64,000 nucleotides of DNA from Shinella yambaruensis. GTDB lineage: Bacteria > Pseudomonadota > Alphaproteobacteria > Rhizobiales > Rhizobiaceae. The stretch lies in NCBI RefSeq assembly GCF_022899355.1, contig NZ_JALJCK010000006.1, positions 186,001-250,000 of the forward strand, read 5' to 3'. A program made the translations under genes and the position numbers. Shown one piece after another: positions 46,650 through 56,179 of the stretch. Every line of letters begins with the position of its first letter. The stretch's first letter is position 1. A model generated the notes under the pieces. That model ran no database searches. It was not told the origin of the DNA and saw nothing but the letters and a program-made list of their open reading frames with translations.

Positions 46650-47450
46650 ATGGCTCGTTCAGCTCTTCTCAACGTCATGGTTCAGGCCGCCTTCAAGGCC
46701 GGCAAGTCGCTCGCGCGCGATTTCGGCGAGGTGCAGAACCTGCAGGTCTCGCTGAAGGGCCCGGGCGACTACGTTTCGCAGGCCGACCGCAAGGCGGAAA
46801 AGCTGATCCGCGAGGAACTGATGAAGGCCCGTCCGACCTACGGCTTCCTCGGCGAGGAATCCGACGAGATCATCGGCACCGACGGCGCACACCGCTGGAT
46901 CGTCGATCCGCTCGACGGCACGACCAACTTCCTGCATGGCATTCCCTGTTTTGCGATCTCCATCGCGCTGGAGCGGAACGGCGAGATCGTCGCCGCCGTC
47001 GTGCTGAACCCGGCGACGGACGAGCTGTTCACCGCCGAACGCGGCGGCGGTGCCTTCCTCAATGACCGGCGCCTGCGCGTGGCGGCCCGCAAGAACCTGT
47101 CGGATGCCGTCATCGGCTGCGGCGTCCCGCATCTCGGCCGCGGCAACCATGGCAAGTTCCTCATCGAGCTGCGCCATGTGATGGGCGAAGTCGCCGGCAT
47201 GCGCCGCCTCGGCTCGGCCTCGCTCGATCTCGCCTATGTCGCCGCCGGTCGTTTCGACGGTTTCTGGGAGCGCGACCTCGCGCCGTGGGACCTGGCGGCC
47301 GGCATTCTCCTGATTCGCGAGGCGGGCGGTTACGCAACCGACCTTGCCGGCGGCAGTGCCATGCTCGACACCGGCACGGTCGTCGCCGGCAACGAATATA
47401 TCCACAAGGCGCTCAGCGAAGTCGTGCACCGTCCGGTGCCGACGCGCTAA
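46650..47450 (+). CDS. suhB: Inositol monophosphatase family protein
   Basis: A 266-residue Mg-dependent phosphatase. Metal ligands are seen in GEES (E69, E70), DPLDGT (86-91) and WDLAAG near the C-terminus. In enterobacteria SuhB also joins the rRNA antitermination complex. The ATG at 46650 has AAGGA a few bases upstream. The 180-base gap before it has palindromes (CCCTGC/GCAGGG, GGCGCG-TTT-CGCGCC); a structured leader is possible but I cannot support a known motif. Confidence 0.92.
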   Translation: MARSALLNVMVQAAFKAGKSLARDFGEVQNLQVSLKGPGDYVSQADRKAEKLIREELMKARPTYGFLGEESDEIIGTDGAHRWIVDPLDGTTNFLHGIPCFAISIALERNGEIVAAVVLNPATDELFTAERGGGAFLNDRRLRVAARKNLSDAVIGCGVPHLGRGNHGKFLIELRHVMGEVAGMRRLGSASLDLAYVAAGRFDGFWERDLAPWDLAAGILLIREAGGYATDLAGGSAMLDTGTVVAGNEYIHKALSEVVHRPVPTR

Positions 47451-47559
47451 GACCCGGAAATGGGCGGCGCATTCCGCGCCGCTGTTGCCGCTAAGCCCTT
47501 CAATTCGGCGCAATCTTCCTCTAGTCTCCCGCCCGACGAGGAAGCGGAGAGACGACGAT

Positions 47560-48639
47560 ATGGCGAAGCTTGGGCTGTCGGGCTGGGGAGGGTCGCCCGG
47601 GACCGCGGAGGATTATCCCCACAAACTCTCAAGCCCCATGGCCTTCTTCTGGACGATGGTGATCTTCCTCATCATCGTCGGCTTCGTGGCCGCCATCCTC
47701 TTCCGCCAGGCGCAATCGGCCTTCCTCAGCAATCCGGGCCTCAACGGCCTCATTCTCGGCGTGCTGCTGATCGGCATCCTCCTGGTCTTCAACCATGTGC
47801 TGGCGCTGAGGCCGGAAGTGCGCTGGTTCAATTCCTTCCGCGCCGCCGGCAGCGCCGAGAAGGTCGGGCGCGATCCCGTGCTGCTCGCGCCGATGCGCGC
47901 GCTGATCGGCCGGCGGCATTCCGTGGCGCTCTCGGCCACCGCGCTGCGCTCGATCCTCGATTCCATCGCGACCCGCCTCGACGAATCGCGCGATACGTCC
48001 CGCTACCTCATCGGCCTTCTCGTCTTCCTCGGCCTTCTCGGCACCTTCTGGGGCCTTCTCGGCACAATCGGCTCGATCAGCCAGGTTATCCAGTCGCTCG
48101 ATGCTGGCGGCGGCACCGCGAACGACATCCTCAACGCCCTGAAGGAAGGTCTTTCCGCGCCGCTCGACGGCATGGGCACCGCCTTCTCCACCTCGCTCTT
48201 CGGCCTGTCCGGTTCGCTGATCCTCGGCTTCCTCGACCTGCAGGCCGGCCGTGCGCAGAACCGTTTCTATACGGAACTGGAGAACTGGCTCTCCTCCGTC
48301 ACCGATGTCGGCCCGGAACTGCAGCCGGTCGTCGACATGGCGGCCAGTTCCTCCACCGACGTGCAGGCCCTCGCCCAGCAGATCCTGAAGCTGGCGCAGG
48401 AGGGCGGCGGCGGCCGTTCGACGGCGGCCATGGCGAGCCTTGCCGAGGGCATTCAGGGCCTCGTGAAGAACATGCGCAGCGAGCAGCAGATGCTGCGCGA
48501 CTGGATCGAGGCGCAGCAGGAGGAATCGAAGGCCCTGCGCCGCACGCTCGACCGGCTTGCCGCCCGCAGCGGGGAGAAGAACGTCGAGCGCCTGCCTGAG
48601 CGCGCGACGGAAAAAGCCCACAAGGCCGGGGGCGAATAA
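47560..48639 (+). CDS. MotA/TolQ/ExbB-like membrane protein
   Basis: A 359-residue protein with four transmembrane segments (about 28-48, 59-79, 149-170 and 207-228), in which the last two, with FLGLLGTFWGLLGTIGS and GMGTAFSTSLFGLSGSL, match the MotA/TolQ/ExbB proton-channel core. The C-terminal ~130 residues are helical and cytoplasmic. It is followed 2 bases later by a MotB-like gene. The pair resembles flagellar stators but lies in no flagellar cluster, so it probably powers another envelope process. Confidence 0.88.
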   Translation: MAKLGLSGWGGSPGTAEDYPHKLSSPMAFFWTMVIFLIIVGFVAAILFRQAQSAFLSNPGLNGLILGVLLIGILLVFNHVLALRPEVRWFNSFRAAGSAEKVGRDPVLLAPMRALIGRRHSVALSATALRSILDSIATRLDESRDTSRYLIGLLVFLGLLGTFWGLLGTIGSISQVIQSLDAGGGTANDILNALKEGLSAPLDGMGTAFSTSLFGLSGSLILGFLDLQAGRAQNRFYTELENWLSSVTDVGPELQPVVDMAASSSTDVQALAQQILKLAQEGGGGRSTAAMASLAEGIQGLVKNMRSEQQMLRDWIEAQQEESKALRRTLDRLAARSGEKNVERLPERATEKAHKAGGE

Positions 48640-48641
48640 AG

Positions 48642-49673
48642 ATGGCGCTCGCCCGCAACCGGCGCAGCCAGCGCGCGGTCGATTACTGGCCGGGCTTCGT
48701 CGATGCGCTGTCGACGTTGCTGCTCGCCATCATGTTCCTGCTCACGGTCTTCGTGCTGGCGCAGTTCTTCCTGAGCCGCGAGATTTCCGGCAAGGACGAC
48801 GTGCTCAACCGGCTGACGAGCCAGATCAACGAGCTGACCCAGCTCCTGGCGCTTGAAAAGAGTGGCAAGCAGGACCTCGAGGATGCGCTCGTCAATCTCC
48901 AGGCCTCGCTTGCCCAGTCGGAAAGCGATCGCACCCGCCTCCAGCAACTGCTCGACAGCGGCGCCGGCGCTTCCGATGCTGCCAATGCCCGCGTCACGAC
49001 GCTGGAGGGCGAGCTCGATTCGGAAAAGCAGGTGAGCGCGCGGGCCATGAGCCAGATCGAGCTGCTCAACCAGCAGATCGCGGCGCTGCGCAGCCAGATC
49101 GCCGCCGTCGAGGAGGCGCTGCAGGCTTCCGAGGCCAAGGACAAGTCCTCGCAGGCAAAGATCGCCGATCTCGGCCGCCGCCTCAATGTCGCGCTGGCGC
49201 AGCGCGTGCAGGAGCTCAACCGGTACCGCTCCGACTTCTTCGGGCGCCTGCGCGAGATTCTTTCCGACCGGGAAAACATCCGCATCGTCGGCGACCGTTT
49301 CGTCTTCCAGTCGGAGGTGCTCTTCCCCTCGGGCGGCAGCGATCTCAACGAGGCGGGGCAGGCGGAAATGAGCAAGCTCGCCACCGCGCTGCTCGATCTC
49401 GCCCGGGAGATTCCCTCCGAGATCAACTGGGTGCTGCGCGTCGACGGCCATACGGACAACGTGCCGCTTTCCGGCACGGGCCGCTACCGCGACAACTGGG
49501 AGCTTTCCTCCGCCCGCGCGACGTCGGTCGTCAAGTTCCTGATCTCCAGGGGCGTGCCGGCCAACCGGCTGGTCGCGGCGGGTTTCGGCGAGTTCCAACC
49601 GATCACGGAAGGCAGCGACGATGCGGCGCGGGCAACCAACCGCCGCATCGAGCTGAAACTCACCGAAAGATAA
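48642..49673 (+). CDS. MotB/OmpA-like membrane protein with long coiled coil
   Basis: A 343-residue protein with one N-terminal transmembrane helix (about 18-44) containing D21, the position of the proton-binding Asp in MotB; a ~140-residue coiled coil (about 52-190, many Gln/Glu/Leu heptads); and an OmpA-type peptidoglycan-binding domain (about 215-343; VDGHTDNVPLSGTG, NWELSSARATSV and NRRIELKL). The long coiled coil distinguishes it from flagellar MotB. It begins 2 bases after the MotA-like gene. Homologues occur as a conserved pair in Rhizobiales. Confidence 0.9.
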   Translation: MALARNRRSQRAVDYWPGFVDALSTLLLAIMFLLTVFVLAQFFLSREISGKDDVLNRLTSQINELTQLLALEKSGKQDLEDALVNLQASLAQSESDRTRLQQLLDSGAGASDAANARVTTLEGELDSEKQVSARAMSQIELLNQQIAALRSQIAAVEEALQASEAKDKSSQAKIADLGRRLNVALAQRVQELNRYRSDFFGRLREILSDRENIRIVGDRFVFQSEVLFPSGGSDLNEAGQAEMSKLATALLDLAREIPSEINWVLRVDGHTDNVPLSGTGRYRDNWELSSARATSVVKFLISRGVPANRLVAAGFGEFQPITEGSDDAARATNRRIELKLTER

Positions 49674-49674
49674 C

Positions 49675-50667
49675 TCAGTCCATCTGGATGTTGGCGCCCT
49701 CGACCACCGGCTTCCATTTGGCAAGCTCTTCCGTGACGTGCTTGCCCAACTCCTCCGGCGTCGAGCCGACGATGGTGGCGCTGAACTCCTTCATGCGTTC
49801 GGCGACGGCGGGGTCCTTCAGCGCCGCATTCGCCGCCTCGTTCAGCTTCGCGACGACCTCGTCCGGCGTGCCGGCCGGGGCGAAGAGCGCGTTCCACGTG
49901 TAGGTTTCGTAGGCGGGAATGCCCGATTCGGCGACCGTCGGCACATCCGGGAAGGAGGCGGCGCGCTCCTTCGTGGTGACGGCGAGCGCGCGCAGCGTGC
50001 CGGCCTTGATGTGGCCGGAGGAGGAGGGCAGGTTGTCGAACATGATCGGGATTTGGTTGCCGATCACGTCGTTTAGCGCCGGGCCGGAGCCCTTGTAGGG
50101 CACGTGCTGCATGCTGACGCCCGCCATCGACTTGAAGAGCTCGCCGGAGAGGTGCAGCGGCGTGCCGTTGCCGGAAGAGGCATAGCTGTAGCCTTCCGGA
50201 TCGGCCTTCAGCAGCGCCAGCAGTTCCTCGACGGTCTTGGCCGGCAGTTCCGGGTTCACCACCAGCACGTTCGGCACGATGACGAGCAGCGAGACCGGCG
50301 CGAAGTCCTTCTCCGCATCGTAGGGCTTGGTCTTGAGGATCAGCGGGTTCAGCGCGTGTGTCGCGACGGTCGCCATCAGGATCGTGTAGCCGTCCGGCTC
50401 GGCGCGTGCCACGCGGTCGGCGCCGAGGCTGCCGCCCGCGCCGCCGACATTTTCCACGACGATCTGCTGGCCGAGGATATCGCCCATCTTCTGCGCGATG
50501 ATGCGCGCGACGACATCCGTCGAGCCGCCGGCGGCGAAGGGCACGACGAGCGTGATCGTCCGGTCGGGGAATTGCTGGGCGCTGGCGGGCAGGCCGAGTG
50601 CCAGAGATGCGAGCACGGTGGTGCCGAGGGCCACGAGGGTCCGGCGGGTGAGCGTCGAAAATGTCAC
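49675..50667 (-). CDS. Tripartite tricarboxylate transporter substrate-binding protein (Bug/TctC)
   Basis: A 330-residue periplasmic binding protein: signal peptide (about 1-31, ending ASA) and a Bug fold (YPDRTITLVVPFAAGGSTD-type start, here FPDRTITLVVPF; VVENVGGAGGSLGADRVARAEPDGY). Such proteins deliver carboxylates to TctAB permeases, but no tctA or tctB lies nearby, so it is an orphan and may have another role. The GTG start at 50667 is preferred over the longer frame because GGAGGAAA precedes it. Convergent with the MotB-like gene. Confidence 0.88.
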   Translation of the reverse strand: MTFSTLTRRTLVALGTTVLASLALGLPASAQQFPDRTITLVVPFAAGGSTDVVARIIAQKMGDILGQQIVVENVGGAGGSLGADRVARAEPDGYTILMATVATHALNPLILKTKPYDAEKDFAPVSLLVIVPNVLVVNPELPAKTVEELLALLKADPEGYSYASSGNGTPLHLSGELFKSMAGVSMQHVPYKGSGPALNDVIGNQIPIMFDNLPSSSGHIKAGTLRALAVTTKERAASFPDVPTVAESGIPAYETYTWNALFAPAGTPDEVVAKLNEAANAALKDPAVAERMKEFSATIVGSTPEELGKHVTEELAKWKPVVEGANIQMD

Positions 50668-50743
50668 GTTGTTTCCTCCCGAGGTGACGTGAAGTCCGCC
50701 CCCACAGGATAGGGCGCCCGGCCCGTCAGGCAAGAGCCGGCGT

Positions 50744-52567
<1,824 letters not shown>

Positions 52568-52610
52568 ACCCCCGTTTCCAGCGCCTTCAGGCACGAATTG
52601 TCTTTCGGCT

Positions 52611-52639
52611 CTTGTTATCCGGACGGCCTTCATGTATAG
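52611..52639 (+). promoter_or_regulatory. Vegetative promoter of rpmE
   Basis: CTTGTT (52611-52616), 17-base spacer, GTATAG (52634-52639), close to the rhizobial CTTGAC-N17-CTATAT consensus. Transcription would start near 52646, giving a leader of about 110 bases. Confidence 0.6.
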
Positions 52640-52645
52640 GCTCGC

Positions 52646-52757
52646 CATCGAATTGGGAAGCCGTAGGTCCGACCGACCGCGGCTTCATTTACGTCTTTGG
52701 CCCCGCTGTCGCAATCCATTGCGACAATTGGCCCCCGGAACAGGCAGGAAAGTTGTC
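52646..52757 (+). promoter_or_regulatory. Structured leader of rpmE
   Basis: Two stable hairpins: GAAGCC/GGCTTC (about 52658-52688) and an 8-bp perfect TGTCGCAA-TCCA-TTGCGACA stem-loop (about 52709-52728), flanked by two TTGGCCCC direct repeats. Ribosomal-protein leaders in other phyla fold similarly to bind their own protein; an L31 autoregulatory element is an inference. Confidence 0.4.
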
Positions 52758-52979
52758 ATGAAGGCTGATATCCATCCCGCATACCACACCATCAAGGTCG
52801 TGATGACCGACGGCACCGAGTACGAAACCCGTTCGACCTGGGGTTCGGAAGGCGCGACGATGAACCTCGAAATCGACCCGAAGTCCCATCCGGCCTGGAC
52901 CGGCGGCAACCAGCAGCTCATGGACCGCGGCGGCCGCGTCTCCAAGTTCAAGAAGCGCTTCGAAGGCCTCGGCCTCTAA
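52758..52979 (+). CDS. rpmE: 50S ribosomal protein L31
   Basis: A 73-residue L31 with the family start [19 protein letters not shown]. The Cys residues that bind zinc in C-plus L31 are lacking, so this is the zinc-free form, as is L36 in the same window. The ATG at 52758 has AGGAAAG upstream. The gene is monocistronic with a strong terminator. Confidence 0.95.
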   Translation: MKADIHPAYHTIKVVMTDGTEYETRSTWGSEGATMNLEIDPKSHPAWTGGNQQLMDRGGRVSKFKKRFEGLGL

Positions 52980-53004
52980 TCCGCCTGCTTCGGAAGAGTT
53001 TGAG

Positions 53005-53029
53005 AAACCCGGCTTCGGCCGGGTTTTTT
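53005..53029 (+). terminator. Terminator after rpmE
   Basis: AAACCCGGC-TTCG-GCCGGGTTTTTTG. A nearly identical copy in inverse orientation is at 53227-53252. Confidence 0.95.
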
Positions 53030-53044
53030 GTTGTGCGGAAACCG

Positions 53045-53204
53045 CCCCTCATCCCCCTGCCGGGACCTTCTCCCCGCAAGCGGGGAGAAGGGGGTGTCGC
53101 GCCGGTTTCCCTTCTTCTGTGGGTAAGTGATTGCGGACAAACAGCGCGCCCAGCCTTCCTCGCCCCGCTTGCGGGGAGAGGATGCCGGCAGGCAGGTGAG
53201 GGGC
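53045..53204. repeat. RIME-like palindromic repeat, two-hairpin copy
   Basis: A 160-bp element with CCCCTCATCC at the left end and its inverse GGTGAGGGG at the right, and two CTCCCCGC/GCGGGGAG hairpins. It lies exactly between two copies of the same terminator in opposite orientation. There is no coding sequence in the 52980-53276 gap. Confidence 0.8.
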
Positions 53205-53226
53205 GATCAGCTGCGCCGTAAGCAAC

Positions 53227-53252
53227 AAAAAACCCGGCCGAAGCCGGGTTGT
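53227..53252 (-). terminator. Terminator after rcdA
   Basis: AACCCGGC-TTCG-GCCGGGTTTTTT on the minus strand, near-identical to the rpmE terminator. Confidence 0.92.
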
Positions 53253-53276
53253 CTCGTGTGATGCGCTTGCGGCTGC

Positions 53277-53795
53277 TCAATTGCTGCCGAAGGCCGTCTG
53301 CAACAGGTTGATCTGGGCCTTGACGCTGTTCTGGTTGTCGGGCGCGAAGGTCTGGACGTCCTGCGGGCGATAGATCTCGCGGTCGAGCAGGGCGATGCGG
53401 TTCTGCAGGCGCAGCGAGCGTTCGATGAGGTCGCGGAAGGCTTCCGGCAGGTCGTTCCAGCCGGGCGCGGTCTTGTCGACGTTGAAGCTGTCGAGGCGGA
53501 CCTTGTTCTTTTCCGAAAGCACCTGGTCGCGGCTCATCTCGCCATTGTTGACGGCGCGCTGCAGGAGCAGCCAGGAGGCCATCTGCATCAGGCGGGTGGT
53601 GAGGCGCATCGATTCGGCCGCATAGAGCACCGAGGCCATGCGGGGAAGCACCTTGGAGGCTTGGCGGCCGACGCCGTCCAGATAGCTCGCGGTCTCCTCG
53701 ACCAGACCCATGCCCTCGGCATACAGGGACTTGAATTGCGCCGACGCCGCAACGTGGCCAGCGAAGCTGACGGTATTCAATCCTCTTTCGGACAT
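53277..53795 (-). CDS. rcdA: RcdA, adaptor for CtrA degradation (DUF1465)
   Basis: A 172-residue helical protein. The core LYAEGMGLVEETASYLDG followed by SMRLTTRLMQMASWLLLQRA and VNNGEM is that of RcdA of Caulobacter, which localizes with CpdR and PopA to deliver the cell-cycle regulator CtrA to the ClpXP protease. Start at ATG 53795. A perfect CtrA box (53914-53928) lies about 120 bases upstream, suggesting that CtrA controls the gene that helps destroy it. Its own terminator follows. Confidence 0.92.
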   Translation of the reverse strand: MSERGLNTVSFAGHVAASAQFKSLYAEGMGLVEETASYLDGVGRQASKVLPRMASVLYAAESMRLTTRLMQMASWLLLQRAVNNGEMSRDQVLSEKNKVRLDSFNVDKTAPGWNDLPEAFRDLIERSLRLQNRIALLDREIYRPQDVQTFAPDNQNSVKAQINLLQTAFGSN

Positions 53796-53913
53796 GGTTT
53801 CATCCCTGTTGAACGCATCACATGCAGGTAACGGAAGGTCGGCCTGCGGTGTTCCAATCGGCCGGTCTGTGTCGTGAGGATGATCCCATAACCCAATTCG
53901 CGCAAGGGTATTC

Positions 53914-53928
53914 TTAAGAAAGGGTTAA
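53914..53928 (-). promoter_or_regulatory. CtrA box upstream of rcdA
   Basis: TTAAGAAAGGGTTAA matches the full CtrA consensus TTAA-N7-TTAA exactly. It lies in the intergenic region upstream of rcdA. Confidence 0.65.
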
Positions 53929-53975
53929 TCTCCACAATTCTTTCGGGACAGGCCGTGCGTGGGGCGGCGGCGAGC

Positions 53976-54002
53976 AAAAAAAGAGCCGCGGGAAGCGGCT
54001 CT
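53976..54002 (-). terminator. Terminator of the candidate CtrA-controlled small RNA
   Basis: GAGCCGC-TTCCC-GCGGCTC on the minus strand, followed by seven T residues. No protein-coding gene ends within 170 bases upstream. Confidence 0.85.
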
Positions 54003-54078
54003 CAAGGTAAAACAGGGAGAAAAATCAGACCGAAACCCCGGGGGGTGAAAATGTCTGAATCCGGAAGGACCGGATGCA
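53976..54078 (-). ncRNA. Candidate small RNA with CtrA-box promoter, next to rcdA
   Basis: A ~103-nt minus-strand transcript is predicted between a promoter (CtrA box 54099-54113, -10 TGTTAT at 54090-54085) and the terminator at 53976-54002. It contains a 5-bp TCCGG/CCGGA hairpin (54060-54074), a TCAGAC/GTCTGA hairpin with a C-rich loop (54027-54060), and the terminator hairpin. There is no ORF with a ribosome site. Size and three-hairpin layout are like known cell-cycle sRNAs of rhizobia (EcpR1 type); identity with one of them is untested. Confidence 0.6.
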
Positions 54079-54084
54079 CAAGTA

Positions 54085-54114
54085 ATAACAGGGAAGGCTT
54101 AATGGCCGGTTAAC
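54085..54114 (-). promoter_or_regulatory. CtrA-dependent promoter of the candidate small RNA
   Basis: TTAATGGCCGGTTAA (54099-54113) is a perfect TTAA-N7-TTAA CtrA box and, read on the minus strand, overlaps the -35 position GTTAAC; TGTTAT (54090-54085) is the -10 after an 18-base spacer. Activation of promoters by CtrA bound over the -35 is the normal arrangement. Confidence 0.6.
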
Positions 54115-54176
54115 TTTATTGGTGGTTTGCTCGTGCCTGTGCCTTTTCGGCAAGGCTGCGGCAATCCGGCACAGGT

Positions 54177-54365
54177 TCAGCGGAACAGGTTTTCCGCCGC
54201 CGAGCGGCTCGCGCCCTTCTTCAGCTTCTCCGCTTCCAGCCGTTCGATTTCCGCGCGCAGGAGGTCGATTCGGGCGGCAAGCTCATCGACGGAAAGCAGC
54301 GAGAGATCGCTGCCGATCTCATGGGCGATCTTCTTTACGGGGCGATCGTCTTCGAAAAAGCTCAT
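54177..54365 (-). CDS. DUF1192 small protein
   Basis: A 62-residue, helical protein starting MSFFEDDRPVKK and containing LSVDELAARIDLLRAEIERLE, diagnostic of DUF1192. Function unknown; conserved in Rhizobiales. The ATG (54365) overlaps the stop of the MFS gene (54362), with GGAG upstream inside it, so the two are translationally coupled. Confidence 0.88.
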   Translation of the reverse strand: MSFFEDDRPVKKIAHEIGSDLSLLSVDELAARIDLLRAEIERLEAEKLKKGASRSAAENLFR

Positions 54366-55639
54366 GCGGGGCGCTCCTCCTGTTGCTCGTCGGCGGCCTG
54401 CGGCTGGGCGAGAGCGCGCGGCGAAAGCTGTAGGCTTTCCGGCGTGGTGAGCGTGCCGGGGTTGAGGGTCGTGTAGGTCTCGCGCATCTCGGCCGGCAGC
54501 GCGGCGCGGCGGCGGCTGCGGAAGATGGCGTAGACGGTGATAAGGATATGCGCACAGCAGGTGACCATGAAGAGCGCATAGGGGCCGACCGCGGACATGA
54601 TCGGGCCGCCGAGCGTCGGGCCGATGATCGTGCCGACGCCGTAGAGCAGCAGGAGGCCGCCGGAGACCTTGACGAAGTCCTCGGGGCTGGCGAAGTCGTT
54701 GGCGTGCGAGACGGCGATGGGGTAGAGCGCGTTCGCCATTGCGCCGTAGAGGGCCGTCAGCACCAGAAGCACGATGACGGAGGCCGGCTGGAAGACGAAG
54801 AGCGACAGGCCCGCCGCCGCGGCAATGGCCGAGAGGGCCGCGAGCACGATGCGCCGGTCGACCCGGTCGGACAGGCGGCCGGCGGGCAGCTGCATGACGG
54901 CGCCGGCGAAGATGGCGACGCTCATCATGATGGCGATCGTGCTGGAGGTGAGGCCGGCATTGGCTCCGAAGACCGCGCCGAGCGTACCGAAGGCGCCGTT
55001 GGCGATGCCGATCAGCACGATGCCGACGCTCGCGACCGGCGAGGTGCGGTAGAGGGTGGGGATGTCGAGCCTGACCTGCTTCAGCGGCTGCGGCGAGGCG
55101 GCGGTGGAGAGCGTCGTCGGCAGCATGGCGAGGCAATAGAGGATGCCGGCGAACATGAAGAGCATCGGTGTCGTGACGTCGCCCAGCGCCACGGTCATCT
55201 GGCCGCCGACGGTGCCGACGAGGGTGATGGCGATGTAGAGCGAGAAGATCAGCCCGCGGCTTTCATTGGTGGCGCGCTCGTTCAGCCAGCTTTCGATGAT
55301 CATCGAGGTGCCGGCGATCGAGAAGCCGGTGACGGCGCGCAGCGCGATCCACCAGACCGGATCGACCAGCATGCCGGTGAGCAGCGCGATGATGGCGATC
55401 AGCGAGGCGAAGCCGGAAAAGGCGCGCACATGGCCGATGCGCTTGACCACGGTGGGCGCCAGAAGGCAGCCCAGAACGAAGCCGGACGCCCAGGACGTGC
55501 CGAGCAGGCCGAGCATCGTCGTCTCATAACCTTCGAAGGCGCCGCGCATGGGCAGGAGCAGGCCGTGCAGGCCGTTCCCGAGGAAGAGGAACAACGTGCC
55601 CATGAGAAGCGCGAAGACGGAAATGAGGTTTTTACGCAT
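54362..55639 (-). CDS. Major facilitator superfamily transporter
   Basis: A 425-residue transporter with 12 predicted helices. The loop motif LSDRVDRRIVL (between the halves) and the overall YcaD-like pattern (LLMGTLFLFLGNGLHGLLLP) place it in a family of sugar- or drug-type MFS proteins; the substrate is unknown. The ATG at 55639 (MRKNLISVFAL) starts the first helix; the longer frame is non-coding leader. The ribosome site is weak. Confidence 0.88.
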   Translation of the reverse strand: MRKNLISVFALLMGTLFLFLGNGLHGLLLPMRGAFEGYETTMLGLLGTSWASGFVLGCLLAPTVVKRIGHVRAFSGFASLIAIIALLTGMLVDPVWWIALRAVTGFSIAGTSMIIESWLNERATNESRGLIFSLYIAITLVGTVGGQMTVALGDVTTPMLFMFAGILYCLAMLPTTLSTAASPQPLKQVRLDIPTLYRTSPVASVGIVLIGIANGAFGTLGAVFGANAGLTSSTIAIMMSVAIFAGAVMQLPAGRLSDRVDRRIVLAALSAIAAAAGLSLFVFQPASVIVLLVLTALYGAMANALYPIAVSHANDFASPEDFVKVSGGLLLLYGVGTIIGPTLGGPIMSAVGPYALFMVTCCAHILITVYAIFRSRRRAALPAEMRETYTTLNPGTLTTPESLQLSPRALAQPQAADEQQEERPA

Positions 55640-55791
55640 GAGGTTTTCGTGAGTTTCGCCAATGGGTAAGGAATAGCGTACCTGCCACCGATTGCCAGAT
55701 GCAAAGCGCGCGGGCGAGCGATTTTCAGGCGCCACGCTGATCGCTTGGAAAAGTGTCTGAGGTGTGACAGGAAGGGCGGAGAAAGGCCGTC

Positions 55792-55947
55792 ATGTCGAAA
55801 ATCCTTCCCGCCCTGCTTCTCGCCGTCATGCTGCTGCATCTCGTCCGGCCCCTCGGCCTGCCGGGGCTGAGACGGCGCGCGGATTTCTGGAAGATCGCCG
55901 TCGTCGCCATCGCCTTGATGATGCTGACCGTGCTGATCCGGCCGTAA
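55792..55947 (+). CDS. Small two-helix membrane protein
   Basis: A 51-residue reading frame with two hydrophobic stretches (about 3-16 and 34-48), MSKILPALLLAVMLLHLV at the start, and a basic linker LRRRADFW. The ribosome site GGAGAAAGG is strong. It is too short for normal gene calling. Such small hydrophobic proteins often assist a larger membrane partner; no partner is seen, though the MFS gene is divergent. Confidence 0.65.
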   Translation: MSKILPALLLAVMLLHLVRPLGLPGLRRRADFWKIAVVAIALMMLTVLIRP

Positions 55948-56032
55948 CAAGATGTTGCCCAACAGGACCAGCCGCGACCAGAAGGCTGCAAACCTCTTCT
56001 TGACCATTTATCCTCCGGGCGCGGTGGTGGAA

Positions 56033-56059
56033 CCTCGGCTCGGAGGCCGAGGATGACGG
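56033..56059. repeat. Degenerate short palindromic repeat
   Basis: CCTCGGCTCGGAGGCCGAGGATGACG resembles the CGTCAT-CTCGG palindromes at 25080 and 35200. The gap 55948-56099 holds no gene. Confidence 0.45.
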
Positions 56060-56099
56060 CAGTGGGTGGCGCGAGGGGTGCTGCTGGATCCTGAAACGC

Positions 56100-56123
56100 A
56101 AAAGGGCCACCCGAAGGTGGCCC
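56100..56123 (-). terminator. Terminator after the pgk microgene
   Basis: GGGCCACC/GGTGGCCC stem followed, on the minus strand, by TTTTG. It is the first terminator downstream of pgk. Confidence 0.8.
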
Positions 56124-56179
56124 CCATGAGGTTTGGTCCGGTGCGGACCCGGGCCTTGCGGCCCGAAGGAAGGCGGGGA

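Noticed and set aside
47560-49673. Zorya anti-phage defence system
   Set aside because: Only a MotA/MotB-like pair is present; the DNA-binding and helicase/nuclease components are missing.
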